From the NCBI RefSeq assembly GCF_001830555.1, contig NZ_MIAM01000036.1, positions 16,410 to 53,912 on the forward strand: a DNA stretch of 37,503 bases. Direction: 5' to 3'. The stretch's first letter is position 1, and the number at the start of each line of letters is the position of its first letter. The position numbers and the translations under genes were made by a program. The DNA is from Sphingopyxis sp. RIFCSPHIGHO2_12_FULL_65_19. GTDB lineage: Bacteria; Pseudomonadota; Alphaproteobacteria; Sphingomonadales; Sphingomonadaceae. The notes below the pieces were generated by a model. The model did no database searches and had not been told where the DNA came from. It saw only the letters and a list, made by a program, of their open reading frames with translations. Positions 1 to 8,379 of the stretch are shown piece by piece.

Positions 1-189
1 GTTGGGCGGATCGTCGGCCTCCATCCGTTCGACATCGATCCGCGCGACGAGCGCGTTGACGGGCAGCACCTGCCGCGCCGCCTCGGCTTCGAGCGCGTCC
101 CAGAAGACGGGCTCGAGGCTGATCGAGGTCGGGTGACCCGCAATGGTGACCGAGCGTTTGACCGGGGGGTGGAGGGGACGGTCCGCCAT
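1..189 (-). CDS. Ribbon-helix-helix domain protein (3' end outside window)
   Basis: An open frame begins with ATG at 189 (minus strand) and runs off the left edge after 63 codons, so the C-terminus is missing. The visible protein starts MADRPLHPPVKRSVTIAGH and continues with TSISLEPVFWDAL. This matches the small ribbon-helix-helix family (RHH_4 type) of alphaproteobacteria: a beta strand (KRSVTIAGHPTSISL) followed by a helix (EPVFWDALEAEAARQ) and a second helix (VNALVARIDVERM). Such domains dimerise and bind DNA, so a transcriptional role is likely, but no target can be read here. It lies downstream of phbB on the same strand with about 210 bp between them, so it could be co-transcribed, but it may have its own promoter. 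The family call is fairly secure and the function is not. Confidence 0.7.
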   Translation of the reverse strand, partial: MADRPLHPPVKRSVTIAGHPTSISLEPVFWDALEAEAARQVLPVNALVARIDVERMEADDPPN

Positions 190-208
190 GCCCCTTCTTA
201 GCCGTTAG

Positions 209-228
209 CATCGAGCGAAGTCGAGATG
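209..228. repeat. Short TCGA-GCGAAG-TCGA imperfect inverted repeat
   Basis: The sequence CATCGAGCGAAGTCGAGATG lies in the 190-402 gap between the RHH gene and phbB. Its arms (ATCGA / TCGAGAT) are imperfectly complementary around GCGAAG. Similar TCGAGCGAAGTCGAG units recur in sphingomonad intergenic DNA, to my recollection. Apart from this and the hairpin at 362-379, I see nothing gene-like in the gap. Confidence 0.4.
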
Positions 229-361
229 CCGATGAACCCGGCGCCGGGGTTGGGAGCGACGGCAAAGCCGCCGCTTGCCGTCAAACGGGTTCGGCGATCT
301 TTCGAATCGCCGCCCCGCTGGCCGTGCCGGGCCGTGGCTGCGCCACCCGTTGCCAGCTCGT

Positions 362-379
362 CGTTCGCTAACGCGAACG
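362..379 (-). terminator. Candidate hairpin terminator after phbB
   Basis: CGTTCGC-TAAC-GCGAACG is a perfect 7-bp stem with a 4-nt loop, placed 24 nt beyond the phbB stop codon on the minus strand. No T-run follows in the direction of transcription, so it is not a classical intrinsic terminator. It may be a pause site, a 3'-end stabiliser or a weak terminator. Confidence 0.35.
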
Positions 380-402
380 TCTTCGCTAGCGCCCTCGGCC
401 CG

Positions 403-1125
403 TCAGTACATGTGTTGACCGCCATTGATAGACATCGTCGATCCGGTCACGAACCCCGCATCCTCGCTGCACAGGAATGCCACGCCGCGTGCGATTTCGT
501 CAGCCTGGCCGAGGCGCCCGACGGGGATCTTGGCAACGATCTTTTCCAGCACCGGCGCAGGCACCGCGGCGACCATGTCCGTGTCGATATAGCCGGGCGC
601 GATCGCGTTCACCGTGACGCCCTTCTTGGCGCCTTCCTGTGCCAGCGCCTTGGTAAAGCCGTGGATGCCCGATTTCGCCGCGGCATAGTTGACCTGGCCG
701 TACTGGCCCGCCTGACCGTTGATCGACCCGATGTTGACGATGCGGCCCCAGCCGCGCTCGACCATGCCGCCAAAGGTGGCCTTCGCCATGTTGAAACAGC
801 CGCCGAGATTGACGCGCATCACATCGTCCCAATCGTCATAGCTCATGCGGGCGAGGGTGCCGTCGCGCGTGATCCCGGCGTTGTTGACGACGATATCGAC
901 GGGGCCGAATTCCTCGGCGATTCGCGCGCAGCTGTCGAGGCACGCCTGATGGTCACCCACGTCCCATTTGATCGCCGCGATGCCGGTGCGGTCGGTGAAT
1001 TCGCGCGCCTTTTCGTCGTTGCCGCCATAATTGGCGATGACGGTGACGCCCTGTTCCTTCAGTTTCAGGGAAATGGCTTCCCCGATCCCGCGGCTGCCAC
1101 CCGTGACGATTGCGATACGTGCCAT
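403..1125 (-). CDS. phbB: Acetoacetyl-CoA reductase (NADPH), PHB synthesis
   Basis: A 240-residue short-chain dehydrogenase/reductase that reduces acetoacetyl-CoA to (R)-3-hydroxybutyryl-CoA, the second step of polyhydroxybutyrate synthesis in the cytosol. The nucleotide-binding motif TGGSRGIG is at residues 8-15, NNAG is near 81-84, the catalytic Ser is at 134 (NIGSING), and Tyr147 and Lys151 form the YAAAK active site. The C-terminus AGFVTGSTMSINGGQHMY is typical of PhaB/PhbB rather than FabG, although FabG is the nearest alternative. A GGGAG Shine-Dalgarno sequence precedes the ATG. The neighbouring RHH gene is downstream and the DUF1963 gene lies upstream on the same strand. No PHA synthase or thiolase gene is visible, so the rest of the pathway must be elsewhere. 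Confidence 0.92.
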   Translation of the reverse strand: MARIAIVTGGSRGIGEAISLKLKEQGVTVIANYGGNDEKAREFTDRTGIAAIKWDVGDHQACLDSCARIAEEFGPVDIVVNNAGITRDGTLARMSYDDWDDVMRVNLGGCFNMAKATFGGMVERGWGRIVNIGSINGQAGQYGQVNYAAAKSGIHGFTKALAQEGAKKGVTVNAIAPGYIDTDMVAAVPAPVLEKIVAKIPVGRLGQADEIARGVAFLCSEDAGFVTGSTMSINGGQHMY

Positions 1126-1245
1126 AAATCCAGCTCTCCCACAGAGTTATGGCTTTATGACTAGGCTGCGCTTGCGGCGGCCGCAAGTTGACCGGAACGT
1201 CAATTGCAAAGCTATTCCGCGACGGCGCTCGCCCCGGTCCGGGCC

Positions 1246-2820
1246 CTAGCGGCTGATCTGCGCCCGGACCCTTGAAAAGTCGCCGATCGCCAAGTCGGCC
1301 TTCGCCGCCGTGATCACCAGATTGGCGCCGTCGCCGAACCGGCGGCTCATCAGTCCGCTGGTCGGCAGTTCAATCAGCACGGCATCGCGATCCGCATCAT
1401 AGTCGGCGACAGGGCGAAAGGGTTTGTGGCCCATCGCCGCCATCTCGCGCGCCGCAAGCTGTTGCCACCAGGGTTCGTAAAAGGCGCGCGCGGGTGCCGA
1501 CAGATGGTCCGGGTTGGCGCACCAGGCATGTTTGGCGCGGTCGAACAGCATCGTCTGATAATCATGGACCCACAGGTTCGCATCGGCGCGGTGGGTCGTC
1601 AGCGGCAGCGTGATCATGTCGGTCCGTTCGGTGCCGGTTTCGGGGTCGACCGTGCTAACCATGCTCGCCCAGCGGATGGCGTGCAGTGCCGCCATGACCG
1701 CGGTTGCGTCGCCCGCCGAAAAGGCATCGCGCGCGGCGCTGTCGTGGACGATGCCAATAATCTCGCGCGCGCGTTCGGCCGCTTCGCGGTTGATCGCGGC
1801 GCGGCGTTTCGCTTCATCTGTTTCGCCGTCGTCGGCGGACGGCGCATCGGTGCCTGCCAGAGCGCCCAGCCGCGCTTCGAGCAGCGCGACCATCGCGGTC
1901 ATGCTGCCCCAGTCGAACGGGTGGAACGCCGGGTCGGCGATGTCGTAGCCGCGCTCGAACAGCGCGCGCGCGGTTTCCCCTGCATCGCCGGTGTCGCGCG
2001 GATCGTCGCCCTCCGCGTGAACTGCGACCAGATCGACCGGCCATTCGGGAAAGGCGCGAACGGCAAAGGGGGCGAGTTCGCCCTCGCCCAGGCCGCCCAG
2101 CGGGCCGAACCAGCCCTCGGGATCGTTGAGCGCAAAGGGCGGCGCGATGGGGGTGCCTGCGTCGCGAACATGCAGGACGCGGACGTCGGCTTTGCGGCGA
2201 TGAATGAAAAGGGCGAGCATCCCGTCGCGGGGCCCCAAGCCATCCCACAGAGCGCCCGGCAGGCTTGCACAGTCGATCTGGGCCAGGAAATCGGCCGGCT
2301 GGTCGTCGATCCTGGGCCATTCGGTTCCGGCGGGCAGCCGCGGGCGACCGCCCAGCCAGCTGGTCGTCGATATGGGGTCGCGCGGCGGAACCTGCGGAAC
2401 GATCCGCAGCGTTACCGCCCCGGTTTCTGGCTTTTCGGACCCGGCGGGGCGAGCTGCGACTTCGGCTTCGGGCTTTTCCAGCCGGACCACCTGCCGCTCG
2501 ACGTCGGCGATATGCGATTCGAGCGCGGTCTCGGCCTCTGTCGCTACCGGGATGGGGGCGTCATCCCATTCGATCGCGCGCGCGTCCTGTTGCAGCGGCG
2601 CCTTGCCACTCACCCGCGCCAGCCGTGCCGGGGCGATTTCGACATCATCGGGTTCGGCCTGTGCCTTGCGCGACAGGCGCGGCAGGCGAAATTCGCCCGG
2701 CGCGCGCGGCGCGGCGGGAACGGTGCGCGGGCGTCGCCGCCACCAAAGCGCAAAAATGATGGCGAGAAAGGCCAGCGTGAACAGGACCAGCTTCAACGCA
2801 GCCGATTCGAGCTGGTTCAT
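1246..2820 (-). CDS. DUF1963 (YwqG-like) protein with N-terminal membrane anchor
   Basis: This 524-residue protein opens with a single hydrophobic helix (roughly residues 8-26, LKLVLFTLAFLAIIFALWW) and a basic WRRRPR stop-transfer stretch, so it is probably an inner-membrane protein with a large cytosolic domain. Residues about 60-140 are acidic and low in complexity. From about residue 145 the sequence SWLGGRPRLPAGTEWP and the later FLAQIDCASLP match the start of the DUF1963/YwqG fold, which continues to the C-terminus. A GGAG ribosome-binding site lies upstream of the ATG. The biochemical role of this family is not known to me. The 120-bp gap to phbB shows no clear terminator, so co-transcription with phbB is possible. 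Confidence 0.75.
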   Translation of the reverse strand: MNQLESAALKLVLFTLAFLAIIFALWWRRRPRTVPAAPRAPGEFRLPRLSRKAQAEPDDVEIAPARLARVSGKAPLQQDARAIEWDDAPIPVATEAETALESHIADVERQVVRLEKPEAEVAARPAGSEKPETGAVTLRIVPQVPPRDPISTTSWLGGRPRLPAGTEWPRIDDQPADFLAQIDCASLPGALWDGLGPRDGMLALFIHRRKADVRVLHVRDAGTPIAPPFALNDPEGWFGPLGGLGEGELAPFAVRAFPEWPVDLVAVHAEGDDPRDTGDAGETARALFERGYDIADPAFHPFDWGSMTAMVALLEARLGALAGTDAPSADDGETDEAKRRAAINREAAERAREIIGIVHDSAARDAFSAGDATAVMAALHAIRWASMVSTVDPETGTERTDMITLPLTTHRADANLWVHDYQTMLFDRAKHAWCANPDHLSAPARAFYEPWWQQLAAREMAAMGHKPFRPVADYDADRDAVLIELPTSGLMSRRFGDGANLVITAAKADLAIGDFSRVRAQISR

Positions 2821-2909
2821 CGCGTATCTCCAAATCGCGCCGCCGCCGTTTCGGCGCCGCGCCGGATGAATTTAGCGCAAGGACCTAAACAGTTGGTAAG
2901 CGGCGGCGG

Positions 2910-3905
2910 TCAGAGCCAACCAGCAAGTTCGCGGCGCACCAGCGTTTCGATCATCATCTGTCCCGGCGCGTCGGCGTTGAGGCAGTCGATATAGGCGAAG
3001 CGTCCGCCGCCCGCGCCCGCGAACTGCTCCTTGCCGCGGATTGCCAGCTCTTCGCGCGTTTCGAGGCAGTCGGCAGCGAAGCCCGGCGCCAGGATCGCAA
3101 CGCTGCGTCCTTCGCGGCCCAGTTGTTCGAGGCGCGTGTCGGTCGCGGGCTCAAGCCATTTGGCGCGGCCGAACCGCGACTGGAACGCGACGTCGACCGG
3201 ACGGCCGAGCGCCTCCGACAGCAAACGCGCGGTCTTTTGGCACTGGCAATGATAGGGATCGCCCAGATGCAATGTCCGTTCGGGCATTCCGTGAAAGCTT
3301 GCCAGCAGCACGTCGGGCACGAAGTCGAGCCTTGCCAGCCCGGCTTCGACCGATTGTTTCAGCGCCGCCAGATAGGCGGGATCGTCGTGATAGGGGGGCA
3401 GGAAGCGCAGCGCCGGTTGCCAGCGCAGCGATGCAAGATGTTGTCCCACGGCGTCGACCACCGTCGCCGTCGTCGCGGCGCAATATTGCGGATAGAGCGG
3501 CGCGATCAGGATGCGCCGGCAACCCGCCGCCATCAGCGCGTCGATCGCCGGGCCGATGGCGGGATTGCCGTAACGCATCGCGTGGGACACCACCGCCGCT
3601 TCGCCGAGCGCCGCCTGCAATCCCTGGGCCTGGGCCTGGGTGATGGCGGCAAGCGGCGATCCTTTGTCGGTCCATATCTGCTGATAGGCATGCGCCGATT
3701 TTTTGGGGCGGGTGGTCAGGATGATCCCGCGCAGGATCGGCTGCCACAGGATTTGCGGGATTTCGACGACGCGGCGGTCCGACAGAAATTCGCCCAGATA
3801 ACGCCGCACCGATGGCGCATCGGGGGCATCGGGCGTGCCGAGGTTCACCAGCAATATGCCGATGCGGGGCGTCGCCACCGGCGGATGATCGGGCGGGCGC
3901 GTCAC
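2910..3905 (-). CDS. hemH: Ferrochelatase, last step of heme synthesis
   Basis: A 331-residue ferrochelatase, inserting Fe(II) into protoporphyrin IX. It has the N-terminal VNLGTPDAP signature (residues 20-28), the active-site His205 in SFHGMPER, the DPYHCQCQ segment just after it, and the conserved acidic ADCLETREE motif (Glu282). The length is normal for bacterial HemH. The start is GTG at 3905, overlapping the stop codon of the upstream molybdenum-hydroxylase-like gene in a GTGA arrangement, which implies translational coupling. No better in-frame ATG precedes the conserved N-terminus. Coupling to a molybdenum-enzyme gene is unusual and has no obvious metabolic reason. Confidence 0.95.
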   Translation of the reverse strand: MTRPPDHPPVATPRIGILLVNLGTPDAPDAPSVRRYLGEFLSDRRVVEIPQILWQPILRGIILTTRPKKSAHAYQQIWTDKGSPLAAITQAQAQGLQAALGEAAVVSHAMRYGNPAIGPAIDALMAAGCRRILIAPLYPQYCAATTATVVDAVGQHLASLRWQPALRFLPPYHDDPAYLAALKQSVEAGLARLDFVPDVLLASFHGMPERTLHLGDPYHCQCQKTARLLSEALGRPVDVAFQSRFGRAKWLEPATDTRLEQLGREGRSVAILAPGFAADCLETREELAIRGKEQFAGAGGGRFAYIDCLNADAPGQMMIETLVRRELAGWL

Positions 3906-6169
3906 AGCGGATCTGCCGACAGGGGAATCCGGCGGATGCGGCGGCCGGTGGCGGCGAACATCGCGTTGGCGATCGCGGGGGCGACGACCGGCACCGCAAT
4001 CTCGCCGAGCCCGCCCGGTTCGCGGTCGCTGTCGACAAATTCGACCAATATCTGCGGCGTTTGCGACAGGCGCGGCAAGCCAAGCTGGCCCAGCTTGCGC
4101 GCCGCCGCGACCCCGCCTTCATAATCGGTGGTTGCGCCAACCGCCGCGGCGAGGCCGAAGACCAGCCCACCCTCGACCTGCTGGCGCGCGACCGCCGGAT
4201 TGACGAGGCGCCCGGCATCGACGACCGCGACAAGCTGTTCGACCTGCAATCCCCGGTCGCTTTGCCGCGCCGTCGCCATCAGCGCGATATGGCTGCCGCG
4301 CATCGAATGACAGGCAAGCCCCTGCGCGGTGCCCGCCAGCCCGCCCTCCCAGCCGCCTAGGCTGGTCGCGGTGAGCAGGCAGCGCGCCAGTAGCGGCGCG
4401 TTGCCGAGCATCGCCATGCGATAGGACAGCGCGTCGATCCCCGCACGCGTCGCCATTTCATCGACGAAGCATTCGGTGAAAAAGGCGGTGTAGCTGTCGG
4501 CGTTGCCGCGCCAGCGCCCGGTCGGAAGGCCGATGTCGGCGGGGCAATGATCGACAGCAACATGGCGGATGGCATAGCCGGTCGCCGCGCCTTCGACCGC
4601 GGCGGCGTCCGCGCTGCCCACCGCTTCGCGCTGCGCAATGTCGGCGGGCGTATTGTCGAACAGGCGCGCACGGACTTCGTGGTTCGTCGGCGGCACCGCG
4701 ATCCGTGTCACCAGCGCGTCGATGCCGCCCGCGGCGTCGAGCGTCGCGGTCAGTTTCGCGCGGGCCGGCGCGCGCGGCGGCAGGCGCATGATTTCCTCGG
4801 CGCGTGACCAGGCAAGCTGGACCGGGCGCTGAACCTCCAGCGCGATGATCGCCGCCTGCACCGCGGCGCCATGGTCGAGGCAGGCGTCGAACGATCCCCC
4901 CGCCATCACCGGAAACAGGGTCACGTCGGCCGGCGCGATCCCGGTCGCGCGGGCGACGGCGTCGCGGCACTGGGCGGGTGCCTGCGTTGCGACCCAGACG
5001 CGAAGGCCGCTGCCGTCGGGGGCGGCGGTCGCGGTGCGCGTTTCCATCGCCGCATGAAGCGCGGGGGCGACGGCATATTCGGCAGAAACCCGGGCGCGCC
5101 CGTCCATCGCTTCGTCGACATCGCCTGTGCTGACGATGCGGTATCCGTCGTCCTTCAGCGCGGTTTTCAGCGCCGTGTCGATCCGGTCCGACGAGATCGG
5201 CGTGCCCTCGGTCTCGAACAGCGGGGCGAAACGGTCGAGTGCGCGGTTCGCCGCCCACCAGTTACGCGCGACCGCCGCGACCCAGCGGTCGTGCGTGACG
5301 ACGTGCAGCAGGCCGGGCGAAGCGAGCCCCTTTTTGCGGTCGATGCTTTTCAGGCGGGTCGCGCCGAGCGGCCCCTGGCGGATCGCCGCAAAGACCATGT
5401 CGGGCAGGCGGATGTCGCCGGCATAGTTGGCCGACCCGTCGATTTTGGCGGGCAGATCGAGCCGCGTCAGTTCCTTGCCGTAGAGCGGATCGGCGCTGCT
5501 GGCGCGGTATATGGGCTCGGCGGGCGGTTCGAGCAGCGCGGCGGCGGCAGCCACATCGCCAAAACGCAGCCGCTTCTTGCCCAGAGTGACGAAGCCGTCG
5601 TGGGTGTCGCATTCTTCCCAGTCGGCGTCCCAGCGCTGCGCCGCCGCCATCATCAACAGCGCGCGCGCCTGCGCCGCCGCCGCGCGGCACGGCCCCTCGA
5701 ACATGCGCACCGACGAACTGTTCGCGGTCAACATCACCGCGTGGCGCACCGCCCATTCGCGGCGGACCCAGCCGCGCACGTCGGACACGAAATCGGGAAC
5801 GCCGGCCCGCGGCGTGAAGACCGCGCTATCCTCGTCGACCAGCAGCGTGTTGGTGTAGAGCGGGTTGATCGGCGCGGTTTCGACGGCGATGGTGCGCCAG
5901 TCGGCGCCCAGCTCGTCGGCCATGATCTGTGGCAACAGCGTCGTGACGCCCTGGCCCATCTCGCATTGCGGGACGATCGCGCTGATGTGGCCGTCGTCGC
6001 CGATCTTCAGGAAAGCATTGAAAACATGCTCGTCAGGCGCAGCGGTCACATTGGGCTGATAATCGCGCGGCCACAGGCTCCATGCGATGGCAAGCCCGCC
6101 CGCCGCTGTCGCGCCGACCAGCATCTGGCGGCGGCTGACGTGCGGCAGGCGCCGTTTCTTGAAATCCAT
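3902..6169 (-). CDS. Tat-exported xanthine dehydrogenase-family molybdopterin-binding subunit (IorB-like)
   Basis: A protein of about 755 residues related to the large subunit of isoquinoline 1-oxidoreductase and periplasmic aldehyde dehydrogenases. The N-terminus has a twin-arginine signal, SRRQMLVGATAAGG, followed by a hydrophobic stretch, so the folded enzyme is probably exported to the periplasm. VPQCEMGQGVTTLLPQIMADE is the usual first molybdopterin-binding segment, and GGLGEIAVPVVAPAIANAM near the C-terminus carries the family's catalytic Glu (about residue 723). I chose ATG at 6169, directly before the Tat signal; ATG at 6190 in the same frame is equally possible and neither has a good Shine-Dalgarno sequence. 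The [2Fe-2S] partner subunit usually encoded beside iorB is absent here. The substrate cannot be read from sequence. Confidence 0.85.
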   Translation of the reverse strand: MDFKKRRLPHVSRRQMLVGATAAGGLAIAWSLWPRDYQPNVTAAPDEHVFNAFLKIGDDGHISAIVPQCEMGQGVTTLLPQIMADELGADWRTIAVETAPINPLYTNTLLVDEDSAVFTPRAGVPDFVSDVRGWVRREWAVRHAVMLTANSSSVRMFEGPCRAAAAQARALLMMAAAQRWDADWEECDTHDGFVTLGKKRLRFGDVAAAAALLEPPAEPIYRASSADPLYGKELTRLDLPAKIDGSANYAGDIRLPDMVFAAIRQGPLGATRLKSIDRKKGLASPGLLHVVTHDRWVAAVARNWWAANRALDRFAPLFETEGTPISSDRIDTALKTALKDDGYRIVSTGDVDEAMDGRARVSAEYAVAPALHAAMETRTATAAPDGSGLRVWVATQAPAQCRDAVARATGIAPADVTLFPVMAGGSFDACLDHGAAVQAAIIALEVQRPVQLAWSRAEEIMRLPPRAPARAKLTATLDAAGGIDALVTRIAVPPTNHEVRARLFDNTPADIAQREAVGSADAAAVEGAATGYAIRHVAVDHCPADIGLPTGRWRGNADSYTAFFTECFVDEMATRAGIDALSYRMAMLGNAPLLARCLLTATSLGGWEGGLAGTAQGLACHSMRGSHIALMATARQSDRGLQVEQLVAVVDAGRLVNPAVARQQVEGGLVFGLAAAVGATTDYEGGVAAARKLGQLGLPRLSQTPQILVEFVDSDREPGGLGEIAVPVVAPAIANAMFAATGRRIRRIPLSADPL

Positions 6170-6283
6170 CTTGTCGCGAATGCCCACCATCGCCGACGCT
6201 GATAAGCGGCGCGACTCGTGAGGGCAAAGGCTTTTGGTGCAAATGCTGTCCGCACAGTGGCGCAGCCATGGCAAAGGCTATTT

Positions 6284-6889
6284 TTACCAACCCCAGGGCG
6301 CGGGCGGCGGGGCGACCGGCTGGCGATAGTCGAAGGTGACACGGAAATCACGCCCTTCGCGGTTCAACCCATAGGTAAAGTCCGTGGCCGTGGTTTCGAC
6401 CGACCAGATGTTGGTGTTCGATACGTTCCGTCCGGTGTGGGTGAACAGCGCGATCGATTCGGCATCGACCGGAAAGGCCTGGCGCGTTGCGGTTCCGGCA
6501 TCGGTGGTGTCGCCGCCATACATCGTCAGTTCGTCCTTGCTGCCGTCGGCGTGCCGATGGTCGTGCTTCAGGCGAAGCCCGGTGGCGGTGCGCGTGATCA
6601 CCCAGGTTCGGGAACGATCCCATCCGCCATCGGGGCCAAGGCCGTCGATGTGGAAGGGGATTTCGATGCGGTCGGCCGTGCAATGGCGGATGTGCATCAC
6701 CATCGCCTTGCCGCGCATGTCGGCGTCGGCTTCCTGATTGCTGGCGAGGCGGCCGGCATAGGCCTTGCCGCAGCGCGCCGCGAGCGCGGCGAAAAAGGCG
6801 TCCTGCGGCAGGGGCTGCGGTTGAGGCGGCGGGGTGGCCGCGCATCCCGCCAACAGGGTCGCGGCGAGCAGCGGCAGCGCCGCCTTCAT
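6284..6889 (-). CDS. Putative lipoprotein of unknown function
   Basis: A protein of 201 residues with a lipoprotein signal peptide: MKAALPLLAATLLAGC ends in a lipobox with Cys16 as the lipidation site. A short Pro/Gln-rich linker follows, then a globular domain with motifs such as GKAMVMHIRHC and HRHADGSKDELTMYGG. I do not recognise the family; similar small sphingomonad lipoproteins are usually left as hypothetical. The start was placed at 6889, where ATG overlaps the stop codon of the upstream CoA-binding gene (ATGA). This is far more likely than the longer frame that would run into that gene. The overlap implies translation as part of the mrp / CoA-binding / lipoprotein unit. Confidence 0.7.
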   Translation of the reverse strand: MKAALPLLAATLLAGCAATPPPQPQPLPQDAFFAALAARCGKAYAGRLASNQEADADMRGKAMVMHIRHCTADRIEIPFHIDGLGPDGGWDRSRTWVITRTATGLRLKHDHRHADGSKDELTMYGGDTTDAGTATRQAFPVDAESIALFTHTGRNVSNTNIWSVETTATDFTYGLNREGRDFRVTFDYRQPVAPPPAPWGW

Positions 6890-7311
6890 TTGAGCAGGCC
6901 GAGGCGCGGGATCTCGATCTTGGGGCAGCGGTCCATGACGACCGTCAACCCGGCCGCATCGGCGCGTTTCGCAGCAGCCTCGTTGATCACGCCCAGCTGC
7001 ATCCACACGGCCTTGGCACCGTGGACGATCGCTTCGTCGACCGCGGTGCCGGCGTCGTCGCTGTTGCGAAAGATATCGACCAGTTCGGCGGGCGGTTCGA
7101 CGTCCGCGAGAGTCGCGACGACCGGCGCACCGTGAATGTTCTTGCCCGCATGGCCCGGATTGACCGCGATGACATCGTGTCCCTGTGCGATCAGGAAAGC
7201 GAGGACGCCGTTCGATGCACGGGCCGGGTTGGGGGAAGCGCCGACCACCGCGATGCGGCGTTTCTGTCCCAGCAGTTCGCGGATCTCGCCCTCGTCGTTG
7301 ATCGCCATCAT
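6886..7311 (-). CDS. CoA-binding domain protein (YccU-like)
   Basis: A 141-residue single-domain protein of the CoA_binding_2 family. It has the Rossmann-like start RRIAVVGASPNPARASNGV, then HDVIAVNPGHAGKNIHGAPV and VDIFRNSDDAGTAVDEAI, and ends VMDRCPKIEIPRLGL, all typical of the YccU group. These proteins bind CoA or acyl-CoA in the cytosol, but no reaction is established for them. Both ends overlap neighbours by 4 bases (ATGA), upstream with mrp and downstream with the lipoprotein gene, so the three are a translationally coupled operon. A second in-frame ATG directly follows the first, and either may be used. Confidence 0.85.
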   Translation of the reverse strand: MMAINDEGEIRELLGQKRRIAVVGASPNPARASNGVLAFLIAQGHDVIAVNPGHAGKNIHGAPVVATLADVEPPAELVDIFRNSDDAGTAVDEAIVHGAKAVWMQLGVINEAAAKRADAAGLTVVMDRCPKIEIPRLGLLK

Positions 7312-8285
7312 TTGCCCTTTCGCTTGGTCAGCCAGTCGGCGACTTTTGCCGCTATGGCGTGGAATGGCTCACCCGCGGGATCGGTTCCCGCCGCGGGCGG
7401 CACGCCGCCGTCGCTGGCGAGGCGGATGCCCATCGACAGCGGTATGCGGCCGAGAAAGTCGAGTCCCATCGTCCCCGCCGCCGCCTCTGCGCCGCCGCTG
7501 CCGAAGGGGTCGCTGACCTCGCCGCAATGCGGGCAGGCATAGCCCGCCATATTTTCGACCAGCCCGATGATCGGCACCTCGGCCTGTTCAAATAGGCTGA
7601 CCGCGCGCGTCGCGTCCATCAGCGCGAGGTCCTGAGGCGTCGATACGATCACCGCGCCCGCGGGCTTGTGCTTCTGGATCATCGTCAGTTGGACGTCGCC
7701 GGTGCCGGGCGGCAGGTCGACCACCAGCGTGTCAATGTCGCCCCAACTGGCATCGACGAGCTGTTCGAGCGCCTTGCCCGCCATCGGCCCGCGCCATGCG
7801 ATCGCCTGTCCCGGCGCCGCGATCTGCCCCGTCGACAGCATCGGCACGCCATAGGCATTAGGGACGGGAGCGAGTTTCGACCCGCGCGCTTCGGGTTTCA
7901 CCCCTTCGCTGTCCATCAAGCGCGGCTGCGACGGGCCATAAATGTCGGCATCGACCAGCCCGACCTTGACGCCGAGCCGCCGAAGCGCGACCGCCAGGTT
8001 CGCCGCGAGCGTCGATTTGCCGACCCCGCCCTTGCCACTGCCGACCGCGATGATCGTCATCGCCTTTTTTTCGGCGGTCATTGCGACCCGCACTTCGCGC
8101 ACGCCCGCGTCTCCCAGCAGCCCGGCGCGCAGCTTGTCCTCGAGCGGTTGGCGTTCTTCCGCCGCAAGCCCCGACACGTCGAGCACGACCGCGAGCAGGC
8201 CCGAATCGTCGAGGAAACGGAGGCCCGAGGTGCGGCCGCCGCTGAGGTCGGCGGCAAGGCTGGCGAGGGGTGCGGTATCGGTCAT
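7308..8285 (-). CDS. mrp: Mrp/NBP35-family Fe-S cluster carrier ATPase
   Basis: A 325-residue P-loop ATPase of the Mrp/ApbC/NBP35 family, which holds and transfers Fe-S clusters in the cytosol. The deviant Walker A GSGKGGVGKST is at residues 82-92, VDADIYGPSQPRLM follows, DLPPGTGDVQLT supplies the Walker B region, and a CPHC pair near residue 248 is the expected cluster-binding site. Residues 1-75 form a small MIP18/FeS-assembly-like domain that looks more diverged than in E. coli Mrp. It is the first gene of a minus-strand operon and is transcribed away from hflK across a 91-bp shared upstream region. The following CoA-binding gene overlaps it by 4 bases. Confidence 0.92.
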   Translation of the reverse strand: MTDTAPLASLAADLSGGRTSGLRFLDDSGLLAVVLDVSGLAAEERQPLEDKLRAGLLGDAGVREVRVAMTAEKKAMTIIAVGSGKGGVGKSTLAANLAVALRRLGVKVGLVDADIYGPSQPRLMDSEGVKPEARGSKLAPVPNAYGVPMLSTGQIAAPGQAIAWRGPMAGKALEQLVDASWGDIDTLVVDLPPGTGDVQLTMIQKHKPAGAVIVSTPQDLALMDATRAVSLFEQAEVPIIGLVENMAGYACPHCGEVSDPFGSGGAEAAAGTMGLDFLGRIPLSMGIRLASDGGVPPAAGTDPAGEPFHAIAAKVADWLTKRKGK

Positions 8286-8342
8286 GTCCCGGCGAAATAG
8301 GGAAGCAGGGGCCGATTGCCAGCCATTTTCGCGCGCACCCCC

Positions 8343-8379
8343 TGTTAATCGCGCCCGCCGACCCTATAAAAGCCTTATG
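8343..8379 (+). promoter_or_regulatory. Candidate hflK promoter giving a leaderless mRNA
   Basis: TGTTAA (8343-8348), a 16-bp spacer and TATAAA (8365-8370) resemble a sigma-70 promoter. The -10 ends only 6 bp before the hflK ATG at 8377, so transcription would begin at or next to the start codon. No Shine-Dalgarno sequence precedes this ATG, which agrees with leaderless translation. This was read by eye and the start site is not proven. Confidence 0.5.

Noticed and set aside
226..2994. Long plus-strand open frames opposite phbB and the DUF1963 gene
   Set aside because: They mirror codon bias of the real minus-strand genes, have no ribosome-binding sites and show no recognisable domains.
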